Part shown: piece after piece, positions 1 through 6,073 of the stretch
Numbering within the stretch: position 1 is the first letter of the stretch
Layout of the letters: each line of letters begins with the position of its first letter
Source of the DNA: CAYMEV01 sp964431655 [NCBI: uncultured bacterium]
GTDB lineage: Bacteria > CAYMEV01
DNA: 6,845 nt
Direction: 5' to 3'
NCBI GenBank assembly: GCA_964431655.1
Contig: CAYSKJ010000161.1
Coordinates: forward strand, 1-6,845
Program-made: the position numbers and the translations under genes
The notes under the pieces: generated by a model
Told to the model about the DNA's origin: nothing
The model's database searches: none
What the model saw: the letters and a program-made list of their open reading frames with translations, nothing else

Positions 1-122
1 GTTTTGCCATTGCTTTTTATTTCCCATAAATACAAATACCCTCTAAAAAAACAGGAATATACTATAACACTGCCTAATGCTAAAAGAATCAAGGCAAGGA
101 ATATTAATATCCTCCTTCTCAT
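1..122 (-). CDS. Partial gene for a membrane-anchored or secreted protein (N-terminal ~40 codons only)
   Basis: The ATG at 122-120 opens a frame that stays open to the left edge, so only the first 40 codons are visible. The product begins MRRR, followed by a hydrophobic run of about 20 residues (ILIFLALILLALGSVIVYSC) and then FFRGYLYLWEIKSNGK. A positively charged start followed by a long hydrophobic stretch is the layout of a signal peptide or N-terminal membrane anchor. A strong Shine-Dalgarno (AGAGGAGG, 133-140) and a sigma-70-type promoter (147-175) lie just upstream, which is why I call this a real gene although so little of it is present. Cys24 sits in VYSC, a poor lipobox because Tyr is at -2, so a lipoprotein is possible but not favoured. 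The mature part is outside the window and the function cannot be named. Confidence 0.72.
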   Translation of the reverse strand, partial: MRRRILIFLALILLALGSVIVYSCFFRGYLYLWEIKSNGK

Positions 123-132
123 AACAAATGCC

Positions 133-140
133 CCTCCTCT
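133..140 (-). promoter_or_regulatory. Strong ribosome binding site of the partial membrane-protein gene
   Basis: The minus strand reads AGAGGAGG, followed by GGCATTTGTT and then ATG. The match to the anti-Shine-Dalgarno sequence is nearly full, with a 7-10 nt spacing depending on register. It lies only a few bases downstream of the expected transcription start, so the leader would be very short. Confidence 0.7.
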
Positions 141-146
141 ATGTAT

Positions 147-175
147 ATCGTAAATCATCAATTTTTTAATGTCAA
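147..175 (-). promoter_or_regulatory. Sigma-70/sigma-A type promoter for the partial membrane-protein gene
   Basis: On the minus strand, TTGACA (175-170, perfect -35 consensus) is followed by exactly 17 nt and then TACGAT (152-147, 4 of 6 matches to TATAAT). The predicted start of transcription is near 140, giving a leader of about 18 nt that is almost entirely ribosome binding site. The spacer is AT-rich. The promoter lies downstream of the sucD terminator and so marks an independent transcription unit. I saw no clear operator palindrome overlapping it. Confidence 0.65.
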
Positions 176-732
176 TGGCATATAATAAAAGTATGAATAG
201 AATGGACATTTTCCCCATATTCTCATCTGCTAGAGTAGTATATCTGGACCGCCAAATATCATGCAGTCGCAATGAGTATAGCATGGACAGGAAGGATCAG
301 GATGAGGAAATTCTGATATTGATACCATTGGGAAAAAATCGTGGGGATTACCATATGCATTAATCTGTATATGGCTATCACTGTAAGCACTGTAAGCTAT
401 ACTGGTCCCATCGGCAAACATGGATTTTTTTTAATTCCCTGAAAGATATTCCATATATGTGGTTATGCCATGTAATCATTCGATGGGTAAAAAGTCGCCC
501 ATTAGCGTTATCAGGCCAATATCATGGCGGGTTTTTCACATATACTGTCTGATTTGTATTCAGCAGACAGAAGGCAGTATTCCCTATCTTTGAAACCATT
601 AAACGGTGTAATTAGCATCAGGAATTAAAGACAGCTCTGGCAGGAGTAATTCCCCATTATATGGATAAATATCCGCTTTGCTTTCTCCAGCTTATCCCTG
701 AATGATTTTAATATTTACTTAACAGGCAAATA
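176..732. other. Mostly non-coding, AT-rich intergenic region with several inverted repeats
   Basis: No convincing gene lies between the sucD stop codon and the promoter at 147-175. The region contains a terminator hairpin (489-536) and two further inverted repeats. One is GGAATTA/TAATTCC at 621-627 and 647-653. The other is CTGTCTG/CAGACAG at 545-551 and 564-570, overlapped by a competing pair ATACTG/CAGTAT at 542-547 and 575-580. A 9-bp tandem repeat, ACTGTAAGC twice, lies at 380-397. Two short opposing ORFs overlap here: a 63-codon minus-strand ORF (230-421) and a 64-codon plus-strand ORF (169-363). Neither has a good ribosome binding site. The minus-strand one ends with a CxCxxxCxC cluster and is discussed as a finding. 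Confidence 0.6.
489..536 (-). terminator. Rho-independent terminator downstream of sucD, possibly bidirectional
   Basis: In minus-strand RNA, an outer stem CGCC/GGCG (529-526 with 499-496) encloses an inner 6-bp stem AUUGGC/GCUAAU (520-515 with 506-501, one G-U pair) with an 8-nt loop. Two bases after the stem comes UUUUU (493-489). On the plus strand the same structure is followed by TTTTT at 532-536, but the inner stem then has an A-C mismatch, so it fits minus-strand transcription better. It lies about 200 nt past the sucD stop and is the best candidate for the end of that transcript, which would leave a long 3' untranslated region. An unequal internal loop (5 nt against 1) weakens the hairpin. 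Confidence 0.55.
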
Positions 733-1602
733 TCAGGACAGAAGATTTCCCACAGCCTCGCCTATCTCTTCAGGCTCATTTATTACCGTTATGCCGTTTT
801 CCTGGAGTATCTGTATCTTGGCCTGGGCTGTATTGTCACCCCCGGATATAATGGCGCCTGCATGGCCCATTCTCTTGCCGGGAGGGGCTGTCTTGCCTGC
901 TATGAAGCTTACCACGGGCTTTGACATATTCTCCCGGATATAACGGGCGGCCTCCTGCTCGTCTGTGCCCCCGATCTCCCCTATAAGCACTACGGCTTCG
1001 GTCTGGGGGTCCTCTTCAAAGAGCTTCAGGTAGTCAATAAAGCGCATGCCTATTATCTGGTCCCCCCCGACGCCGATGCAGGTCGACTGGCCGTACCCCT
1101 GGACAGTCAGGTTATATACTATCTCATAGGTCAGGGTCCCTGATCGGGATATAACCCCGACACAGCCCTTTTCCACTATATTGGTGGGAAATATGCCGAG
1201 GGAGCCTATGCCCGGGGATATCATGCCGGGGGAATTGGGGCCTATCATCCTTGCCCCGTATTTTTCCAAATATGGTATAATCCTTGCGACATCCAGCACC
1301 GGTATCCCTTCGGATATAACTACAACAAGCTTTATTCCGGAGCCTGCTGCTTCAAATACAGCATCGGCGGCCCTGCGGGCGGGGACAAATATAACCGATA
1401 TATCAGCCCCTGTTTCCCTTACAGCCTTTTCAACGCTGTTGAAAACGGGGATTCCGTCCAGGCTCTCCCCTTCCTTTCCCGGGGTCACGCCTCCAACTAT
1501 GCTGGTATTATAGGCCTTCATCCTTCTTGCATGGAAAGAGCCGTCTCTTCCTGTAATGCCCTGTACTATTACTCTTGATTCCTTCTCTAATAATATACTC
1601 AT
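733..1602 (-). CDS. sucD: Succinate-CoA ligase (ADP-forming), alpha subunit
   Basis: The alpha subunit binds CoA and carries the phosphohistidine of succinyl-CoA synthetase, which interconverts succinyl-CoA + ADP + Pi with succinate + CoA + ATP in the cytosol. From the chosen start ([18 protein letters not shown]) the protein has 289 residues, the same length as E. coli SucD. The N-terminal CoA-binding Rossmann region includes VQGITG (13-18) and GGVTPGK (37-43). The ligase domain has SRSGTLTYE (152-160), GEIGG with Glu209, and GKRMGHAGA with the phosphorylated His247. An in-frame ATG at 1659 would add 19 residues, but the start at 1602 is preferred: it has AAAGGAG seven nt upstream and matches the family N-terminus. 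The start overlaps the sucC stop as ATGA, implying translational coupling. One oddity is that the usual GPNCPG motif reads GPNSPG (Ser124). Malate-CoA ligase is a related alternative, judged less likely. Confidence 0.95.
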   Translation of the reverse strand: MSILLEKESRVIVQGITGRDGSFHARRMKAYNTSIVGGVTPGKEGESLDGIPVFNSVEKAVRETGADISVIFVPARRAADAVFEAAGSGIKLVVVISEGIPVLDVARIIPYLEKYGARMIGPNSPGMISPGIGSLGIFPTNIVEKGCVGVISRSGTLTYEIVYNLTVQGYGQSTCIGVGGDQIIGMRFIDYLKLFEEDPQTEAVVLIGEIGGTDEQEAARYIRENMSKPVVSFIAGKTAPPGKRMGHAGAIISGGDNTAQAKIQILQENGITVINEPEEIGEAVGNLLS

Positions 1603-2744
1603 AAACTGACTCCTTTCCGGGATAGTTCCACTGCTTTTCTTGCGCCTTCGCTCATGCATGATGCGCTGATAAGGGGAGAATCAGACAGAATTTTTTTTGC
1701 AAGTTCAGCATTGGTGCCGGTCAGCCTCACAACGATGGGAACTTTTATGCTCATCTGGTTATAAGCGCTGATTATCCCGTTGGCTACATCGTCACACCGG
1801 GTAATCCCCCCGAATATGTTGATAAAAATGGCTTTTACATTGCTGTCGGACAGTATAATCTCGAATGCCTTTATTACCTTCTGGGGATTGGAGCTTCCTC
1901 CGATATCCAGGAAGTTCGCCGGCTCTCCCCCGTATTTCTTTATGATGTCCATGGTAGCCATGGCAAGCCCTGCGCCGTTTACCATACAGCCGATATTGCC
2001 TTCCAGCGGTATGAAGCTGAGCCCGTGTTCCTTGGCTGACCTTTCCACATCCTCTTTTTTGTCGATCAGGGAGAATTCTTCTATATCAGGGTTCCTGTAA
2101 ATGGAATTGTCATCAAAATTAATCTTGCCGTCCAGAGCCATTATACGTCCGTCTCTGGTAATAACCAGGGGGTTAATTTCCAGGAGGGTTGCATCCTTTT
2201 TGACAAAGATGCTGTACATGGATTTAAGAATCCTTGCCACCAGAAGGGCTTTTTCCTTCTCAGCAAAAAACTCAAATCCTATCAGCTGGGCCTGGAAATC
2301 AAGCAGTCCGTATTCCATATCAATATACTGCTTGTATATCAGGTGGGGTATATTCTTTGCGACCTCTTCAATCTCGACACCGCCTTCTCTGCTGGCTATG
2401 ATTACTGCCTTCCTGCTGTTGCGGTCAAGGACGATCCCCAGGTAAAACTCCCTGTCTATTTCCGCCGCCTGCTCGATTAACAGATAATTAACGCTCAGGC
2501 CCTTGATTTTAAGCTTAAGTATATCCTCTGCATATCTTTCAAGCTCATCTGACCCGCGGGCAAGCTTCACCCCTCCGGCCTTGCCCCTGCCACCTGCATG
2601 GACCTGGGCCTTGACCACCACCGGATATCCCAGCCTTTCTGCTATTTTTAAGGCCTGCTCGGTATTGCCAGCCACTTCACCGCTTAAGACCGGTATATTG
2701 AAACTGGAAAAAATGCTCTTGGCCTGGAATTCATAGATATTCAT
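1599..2744 (-). CDS. sucC: Succinate-CoA ligase (ADP-forming), beta subunit
   Basis: The beta subunit binds nucleotide through its ATP-grasp domain and pairs with SucD. At 381 residues it is close to the roughly 388 of E. coli SucC. It begins [12 protein letters not shown], the normal start of the family. Further landmarks in order are [16 protein letters not shown] (45-60), the nucleotide-binding glycine-rich segment; [10 protein letters not shown] (99-108); LEINPL with metal-site Glu189 and Asn191; [10 protein letters not shown] with Asp205; FLDIGG (278-283); [18 protein letters not shown] (307-324); and RLTGTN (340-345). These are the expected active-site and subunit-interface motifs, and nothing appears missing. 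The start has AAAGGAG eight nt upstream. The stop of the preceding dehydrogenase gene lies within that leader, 5 nt before the ATG. The 3' end carries the ribosome binding site of sucD. Confidence 0.96.
   Translation of the reverse strand: MNIYEFQAKSIFSSFNIPVLSGEVAGNTEQALKIAERLGYPVVVKAQVHAGGRGKAGGVKLARGSDELERYAEDILKLKIKGLSVNYLLIEQAAEIDREFYLGIVLDRNSRKAVIIASREGGVEIEEVAKNIPHLIYKQYIDMEYGLLDFQAQLIGFEFFAEKEKALLVARILKSMYSIFVKKDATLLEINPLVITRDGRIMALDGKINFDDNSIYRNPDIEEFSLIDKKEDVERSAKEHGLSFIPLEGNIGCMVNGAGLAMATMDIIKKYGGEPANFLDIGGSSNPQKVIKAFEIILSDSNVKAIFINIFGGITRCDDVANGIISAYNQMSIKVPIVVRLTGTNAELAKKILSDSPLISASCMSEGARKAVELSRKGVSL
1610..1616 (-). promoter_or_regulatory. Ribosome binding site that fixes the sucD start
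   Basis: The minus strand reads AAAGGAG-TCAGTTT-ATG, a strong Shine-Dalgarno with a 7-nt spacer to the ATG at 1602. It lies inside the last codons of sucC. It decides against the in-frame ATG at 1659, which would add 19 residues not seen in the SucD family. Confidence 0.8.
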
Positions 2745-2750
2745 AGATAT
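2731..2750 (-). repeat. Perfect 10-bp tandem duplication over the sucC start codon
   Basis: The plus strand reads tcatagatat twice without interruption (2731-2740, 2741-2750), so the minus strand has ATATCTATGA twice. Each copy contains an ATG. The first ATG (2744) is in frame for SucC and is 8 nt from AAAGGAG (2759-2753). The second (2734) is 18 nt away and out of frame. The in-frame copy encodes MNIYE, so the duplication is compatible with the conserved N-terminus. Confidence 0.85.
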
Positions 2751-3859
2751 TACTCCTTTCCTTCGTTAAATGGCCCGTACCTGAACATCTCGACGCCGAA
2801 TTCGGACGATATCCCTTCAAGGGCTTTGAAAACAGCATTATCCAGAGGGACATGGTCTTTATAACGGACTGAATATTTGTATTCCTTTTCACCGGGATAA
2901 TAGATATAGTCTTTTCCCCTGGCTTTGGGAGAATTATGGCACATGTCAATAAAGCTGGCAGTATTCTCCTTGATGGACTGGGTGCCTGCAAAGGCCTCCG
3001 GGTTAATGACTCCGAGGAAATGGCATACTCCCGAGGGCTTTCCCTTCTCCCGGTAGACATCAAGGCCGAAGCTCCCCCCTGATAAGACCGAGCATAGTAT
3101 CTCAACTACCATACCAAGTCCGAAACCCTTATGCCCGCCGGTATCTTCATCGCATCCGCCGAGGGGAAGAAGGCCCCCTCCCTTCCTTTCAAGCAGATTT
3201 TTGAGTACTTCGCCGGGGTCCCGGGTCGCAATCCCCTCATGGTCTGTCGCCCATGTTACAGGCATCTCCTTTCCCTGCCTGCCGTAGACCTCCAGTTTTC
3301 CCCGGGGCACAGTGGATGTTGCCATATCCAGCATAAAAGCTGTCTCCTTATTGGAGGGTACTCCGACGGCTATTGGGTTTGTCCCGAAAACTGCGGTTTT
3401 ACCGTGGGTGGGAATTACCAGGGGCGCTGCATTGGTCATGGAGATTCCTATCATATCCCGCTGGACGGCCATTATGGAATAATAGCCCGCAATACCGTAG
3501 TGATTGCTGTTTCGTATGGATGCAAAGGCCATATAGCTGTCCCGGGCCTTTTCAATCAGCCTGTTCATAGTAAGAAAAGAAACAACCTGCCCCAGCCCGC
3601 CCTGGCCGTCAACCACCATTGAAACCGGGGTTTCCTTGATTATATTGATTTCTGTCCCGGGCTTTATCATGCCTGATTTTATGCCCTCCACATACCTTTT
3701 TAGCCTTGCTACCCCATGGGATTCAATCCCTCTTCTGTCCGACAGGATAAGGACATCTGCCGTTATCCTGCCATCCTTTTCCGGGACACCCAGCTTCAAA
3801 AGGACTTCCGACACGAAATCCCCCAGGCTTTTAACATCTGCATAGAACCTGTCCGGCAC
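2750..3859 (-). CDS. Malate/L-lactate dehydrogenase-type NAD(P)-dependent oxidoreductase (Ldh_2 family), probable malate dehydrogenase
   Basis: This is a cytosolic 2-hydroxyacid dehydrogenase of the Ldh_2 family, unrelated in fold to the classic LDH/MDH family. It has 369 residues against a usual ~330-360. Family signatures appear in order: SDRRGIESHGVARLKRY (40-56, with His49 and Arg53), SNHYGIAGYY (118-127, with His120), FGTNPIAVGVPS (158-169), LDMATSTVPRGK (177-188), LPLGG (231-235), GGHKGFGLGMVVEIL (241-255), and a C-terminal YYPGEKE (320-326). The start is GTG with AAAAGGAG seven nt upstream. It lies 5 nt before sucC, which makes malate/oxaloacetate the likeliest substrate. The family also holds lactate, sulfolactate, ureidoglycolate and diketogulonate dehydrogenases, and the sequence alone does not exclude these. 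The 49-nt gap from the upstream glycosyltransferase gene carries a possible promoter. Confidence 0.9.
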   Translation of the reverse strand: MPDRFYADVKSLGDFVSEVLLKLGVPEKDGRITADVLILSDRRGIESHGVARLKRYVEGIKSGMIKPGTEINIIKETPVSMVVDGQGGLGQVVSFLTMNRLIEKARDSYMAFASIRNSNHYGIAGYYSIMAVQRDMIGISMTNAAPLVIPTHGKTAVFGTNPIAVGVPSNKETAFMLDMATSTVPRGKLEVYGRQGKEMPVTWATDHEGIATRDPGEVLKNLLERKGGGLLPLGGCDEDTGGHKGFGLGMVVEILCSVLSGGSFGLDVYREKGKPSGVCHFLGVINPEAFAGTQSIKENTASFIDMCHNSPKARGKDYIYYPGEKEYKYSVRYKDHVPLDNAVFKALEGISSEFGVEMFRYGPFNEGKE

Positions 3860-3866
3860 TTTCTAT

Positions 3867-3874
3867 CTCCTTTT
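3867..3874 (-). promoter_or_regulatory. Ribosome binding site for the GTG-started dehydrogenase gene
   Basis: The minus strand reads AAAAGGAG, a 7-nt spacer ATAGAAA, then GTG (3859-3857). The strong site supports the GTG start, and the following residues MPDRFYADVKSL fit an Ldh_2 N-terminus. Confidence 0.75.
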
Positions 3875-3892
3875 ACAAATTACTTAAATTTA

Positions 3893-3921
3893 ACCATAGA
3901 TTATTTTCTCAGAGCTGTAAA
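3893..3921 (-). promoter_or_regulatory. Candidate internal promoter for the mdh-sucC-sucD unit
   Basis: On the minus strand TTTACA (3921-3916, 5 of 6 to TTGACA) is followed by 17 nt and TATGGT (3898-3893, 4 of 6 to TATAAT). The -35 lies in the last codons of the second glycosyltransferase gene and the -10 in the 49-nt gap, the widest gap in the block. Transcription would begin near 3886, about 27 nt before the GTG. This would let the metabolic genes be expressed apart from the glycosyltransferase genes. It is a pattern match only. Confidence 0.4.
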
Positions 3922-4952
3922 AATATTTTCCACAGTTCCTCCGGGCTGTAGTTTTCCCCGTATCTTTCAAGCTGCTGGCCTCCCTTCAGGATCAGCTCAT
4001 GCCTCATCGCACCATCCTGAATAATGCCTGAAAGCTTTTTTTCAAGATCATCCGGGTCCCTTGGATTGAAATATACAGCGCCATCCCCTGCTGTTTCCCT
4101 GTGCACGGGAATATCCGAGGCAATTACAGGAGTCCCGTGAGAGAAGGCCTCATGTATGGGTATGCCGAATCCCTCGTATAGGGAAGGCCAGATAAAGACC
4201 AGGGCTTTTTTATAAAGCTCTGTTTTTTTGTTCTCATCGACATAGCCGAGATATTCAATTCCCTTACCGGCAGTCCTTACTTCTGAAGAGCCTGCAATCT
4301 TAAGTCTCATATCTGGATATTTAGCCCGGATAGACATAAATGCCTTCAGAAGGACATCAAGGTTCTTGCGAGGGGAACTGTTACCTATAAAAAATATATA
4401 ATTTCCCCTTTGATCCCCGGTCTCTGTTTTTTGTTTTATATTCACGTAAAGAGGGTTCCATACCTTTACCCTGCCGGAGACTGCATTTCCGAAGACCTGT
4501 ACCAGCTCTTTTTTAACCGTTTCAGATACGGTAAAAATTATATCAGCTGTCCTGACTGAGTTGGCGATGGCATTTTTCAGATAGAGCCGGAAAGCATATG
4601 GCATGCTCTCCGGGGCCATATAAGGAGTAAGGTCATGAATGGTAACGGTCTTTTTAATAAAGGACGTGACAGGCAGGCTGAAGGCAGGGGAATGAAAAAT
4701 ATCGAATTTCTCCTTTTTTAACTGCCTCTGAAGGGCAACGGAGTACCAGTAAAGGGCTGTGAGGTGGTTCTGCCTGCTGTACCGGGTAAGTATCTTCTTT
4801 GTATAATCAGCCCTGCTGTCATAGGTAACCAGGACCGTAAGCTCTATATCGGGGCATAAGGACAATACCCTTATAATCTCCCTTGTATAGCGGGAAACAC
4901 CCGTAGCCTCCCTGTCAATAAACCTTCCATCTATCAGTATTTTCCTGCTCAA
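3909..4952 (-). CDS. GT4-type (GT-B fold) glycosyltransferase, second of a tandem pair
   Basis: This enzyme probably transfers a sugar from a nucleotide-sugar donor, with retention, to a surface glycan acceptor. It has 347 residues. The N-terminal acceptor domain begins SRKILIDGRF (2-11) with TGVSRYTREI (17-26), followed by FHSPAFSLP (86-94) and TIHDLTPY (104-111, His106). The C-terminal donor domain has IGNSSPRKN (189-197, Arg195 and Lys196), the E-x7-E motif at Glu260-Glu268 (EGFGIPIHE), and SDIPVHRETAGDGAVYF (279-295). The start is TTG; no in-frame ATG occurs before the conserved motifs and the stop of the upstream gene is 3 nt away. AGGGAG 12 nt upstream lies in the end of the preceding gene, so translation is probably coupled. 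No signal peptide or membrane span is seen. Donor and acceptor cannot be told from sequence. Confidence 0.9.
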   Translation of the reverse strand: MSRKILIDGRFIDREATGVSRYTREIIRVLSLCPDIELTVLVTYDSRADYTKKILTRYSRQNHLTALYWYSVALQRQLKKEKFDIFHSPAFSLPVTSFIKKTVTIHDLTPYMAPESMPYAFRLYLKNAIANSVRTADIIFTVSETVKKELVQVFGNAVSGRVKVWNPLYVNIKQKTETGDQRGNYIFFIGNSSPRKNLDVLLKAFMSIRAKYPDMRLKIAGSSEVRTAGKGIEYLGYVDENKKTELYKKALVFIWPSLYEGFGIPIHEAFSHGTPVIASDIPVHRETAGDGAVYFNPRDPDDLEKKLSGIIQDGAMRHELILKGGQQLERYGENYSPEELWKIFLQL

Positions 4953-4955
4953 CGC

Positions 4956-6056
4956 TTACATGCACTCCCTGTATATTTCCAGATGCCTTTTTGCTGTATC
5001 TGCCCAGTCATATCTTTTGATGTTCTCATGGCCCCTGCGGGCAAGCGCCTTCTGGCCTTCTTCATTCTCAATAAGCCAGACCATTGCATCAGCAAGGGCC
5101 TGGATATCCCCCGGGGGGAAATAAACAGCTGAATCTCCAGCAATTTCATGGAAAACCGGTATATCAGAGATAAGGACAGGGATACCCATGGACTGGGCCT
5201 CTATAACCGGTATGCAGAAACCCTCGTCAAAAGAGGGCATGACAAAAAGCCTCGCATACTTGTAGAGGTTTATCAGGCTTTCCCTGGATATATAATCAAA
5301 GATAATAGTATTTTCTCCGGCATATTCTTTTATGCTCTTTTTAATCTTACCGGGGACCGGCCCTGCAATTACCAGTTTCATGCCTTTAAGCCCGGACCTT
5401 GATACCTGCCGGAATGCATCTATAAGGCTTTTGAAATTCTTCCGGGGAATGAAGCTTCCCACAGAAAGGATATAATCCCCGCCTATGATGGGGTCCATGT
5501 TTTTCTCATGGTTGCTGTAATAAGGGTCAAGCCCGACATATACCGGCCTTATCCTGGATTCATCAATCCCGCTGTAATGCATGAGGATGTCATTCTTGAC
5601 GGCATTGGAAAGGGTAATGATAAAACAGCTTTTCTCAAGGAATCGGCCGAGTCTCTTTGATATTATATTCTTTATGTCGCCTGAAGCAAGCCTGCTGTTT
5701 TTAATGAAATTCAGGTCGTGAACAGTGGTAACCAGCCTGGATTTCTTTGTATGGGGGATATAGTAATAATTTGTGGCATGGATTATATCCGCATCGCCGG
5801 TCAGCCATTCAACTTTAGGAAGACCCGGGTAGGACCACAGGTAGTTTAACAGCCTGTTGGGGATAAAATACCGGTATTCCTCTATCTTGTAATTGTTTTC
5901 AAAATGCCCGGGCTTTTTTCCTTTCAGGGAGGAATAGAAGCATTTGATAATCATTTCGCGGTCCACCTGGCTCAGGTTCTTTACCAGGTGGTACACATAG
6001 GTTGCTATTCCGGTCATATTGCCTAAGAGGGGTCTTGCATCTATACAAAGCTTCAT
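4956..6056 (-). CDS. GT4-type (GT-B fold) glycosyltransferase, first of a tandem pair
   Basis: This is a soluble or membrane-associated glycosyltransferase of 366 residues. The N-terminal domain starts MKLCIDARPL and has TGIATYVYHL (15-24), a common opening in the family, then ADIIHATNYYYIPH (89-102) and TTVHDLNFI (110-118, His113). The donor-binding domain has LSVGSFIPRKN (197-207, Arg205 and Lys206), KLVIAGP (227-233), the E-x7-E motif at Glu278-Glu286 (EGFCIPVIE), and SDIPVFHEIAGDSAVYF. The tail resembles that of the next gene (IPV, AGD, AVYF in the same order), so the two are likely paralogues. The ATG start is set by the conserved N-terminus. Upstream there is no clear Shine-Dalgarno, only 17 nt after the stop of the preceding gene, which suggests reinitiation. 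Substrates are unknown. It belongs to the same probable operon as the PilZ gene. Confidence 0.9.
   Translation of the reverse strand: MKLCIDARPLLGNMTGIATYVYHLVKNLSQVDREMIIKCFYSSLKGKKPGHFENNYKIEEYRYFIPNRLLNYLWSYPGLPKVEWLTGDADIIHATNYYYIPHTKKSRLVTTVHDLNFIKNSRLASGDIKNIISKRLGRFLEKSCFIITLSNAVKNDILMHYSGIDESRIRPVYVGLDPYYSNHEKNMDPIIGGDYILSVGSFIPRKNFKSLIDAFRQVSRSGLKGMKLVIAGPVPGKIKKSIKEYAGENTIIFDYISRESLINLYKYARLFVMPSFDEGFCIPVIEAQSMGIPVLISDIPVFHEIAGDSAVYFPPGDIQALADAMVWLIENEEGQKALARRGHENIKRYDWADTAKRHLEIYRECM
4965..4970 (-). promoter_or_regulatory. Ribosome binding site for the TTG-started second glycosyltransferase
   Basis: The minus strand reads AGGGAG-TGCATGTAAGCG-TTG. The site lies in the last codons of the first glycosyltransferase gene, 12 nt from the TTG, somewhat far. 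It is the only plausible Shine-Dalgarno near this start and supports coupling of the two genes. Confidence 0.5.
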
Positions 6057-6073
6057 ATCGGATACTTCAGGTG

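Noticed and set aside
48-60. Lipobox at VYSC in the partial membrane protein
   Set aside because: Tyr at -2 and a hydrophobic stretch continuing past the cysteine do not fit the usual L-[AS]-[GA]-C pattern, so a plain anchor or signal peptide is favoured.
169-363. 64-codon plus-strand ORF (MSMAYNKSMNRM...)
   Set aside because: It has no Shine-Dalgarno, its start lies on the minus-strand promoter -35 element, and it runs antisense to another short ORF. I recognise no domain in it.
542-580. Inverted repeat ATACTG...CAGTAT as a terminator
   Set aside because: Neither strand has a T-run next to it. It may form RNA structure but not a standard terminator.
600-732. Possible short coding remnant on the minus strand (SFRDKLEKAKRIFIHIM)
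   Set aside because: It spans under 30 codons, has no start codon or ribosome binding site in the right place, and is cut by stops on both sides.
1181-2736. Several plus-strand ORFs of 77-114 codons opposite sucC and sucD
   Set aside because: They are mirror images of well-conserved minus-strand genes, have low-complexity Ser/Pro/Leu content and lack start signals.
2731-3105. 124-codon minus-strand ORF in another frame of the dehydrogenase gene
   Set aside because: It overlaps the conserved C-terminal motifs of the dehydrogenase and the sucC start, and its own product (rich in Arg/Ser) shows no family features.
3131-3622. 163-codon plus-strand ORF antisense to the dehydrogenase gene
   Set aside because: The minus-strand frame matches the Ldh_2 family along its whole length, and this frame is a GC-skewed shadow with no ribosome binding site or domain.
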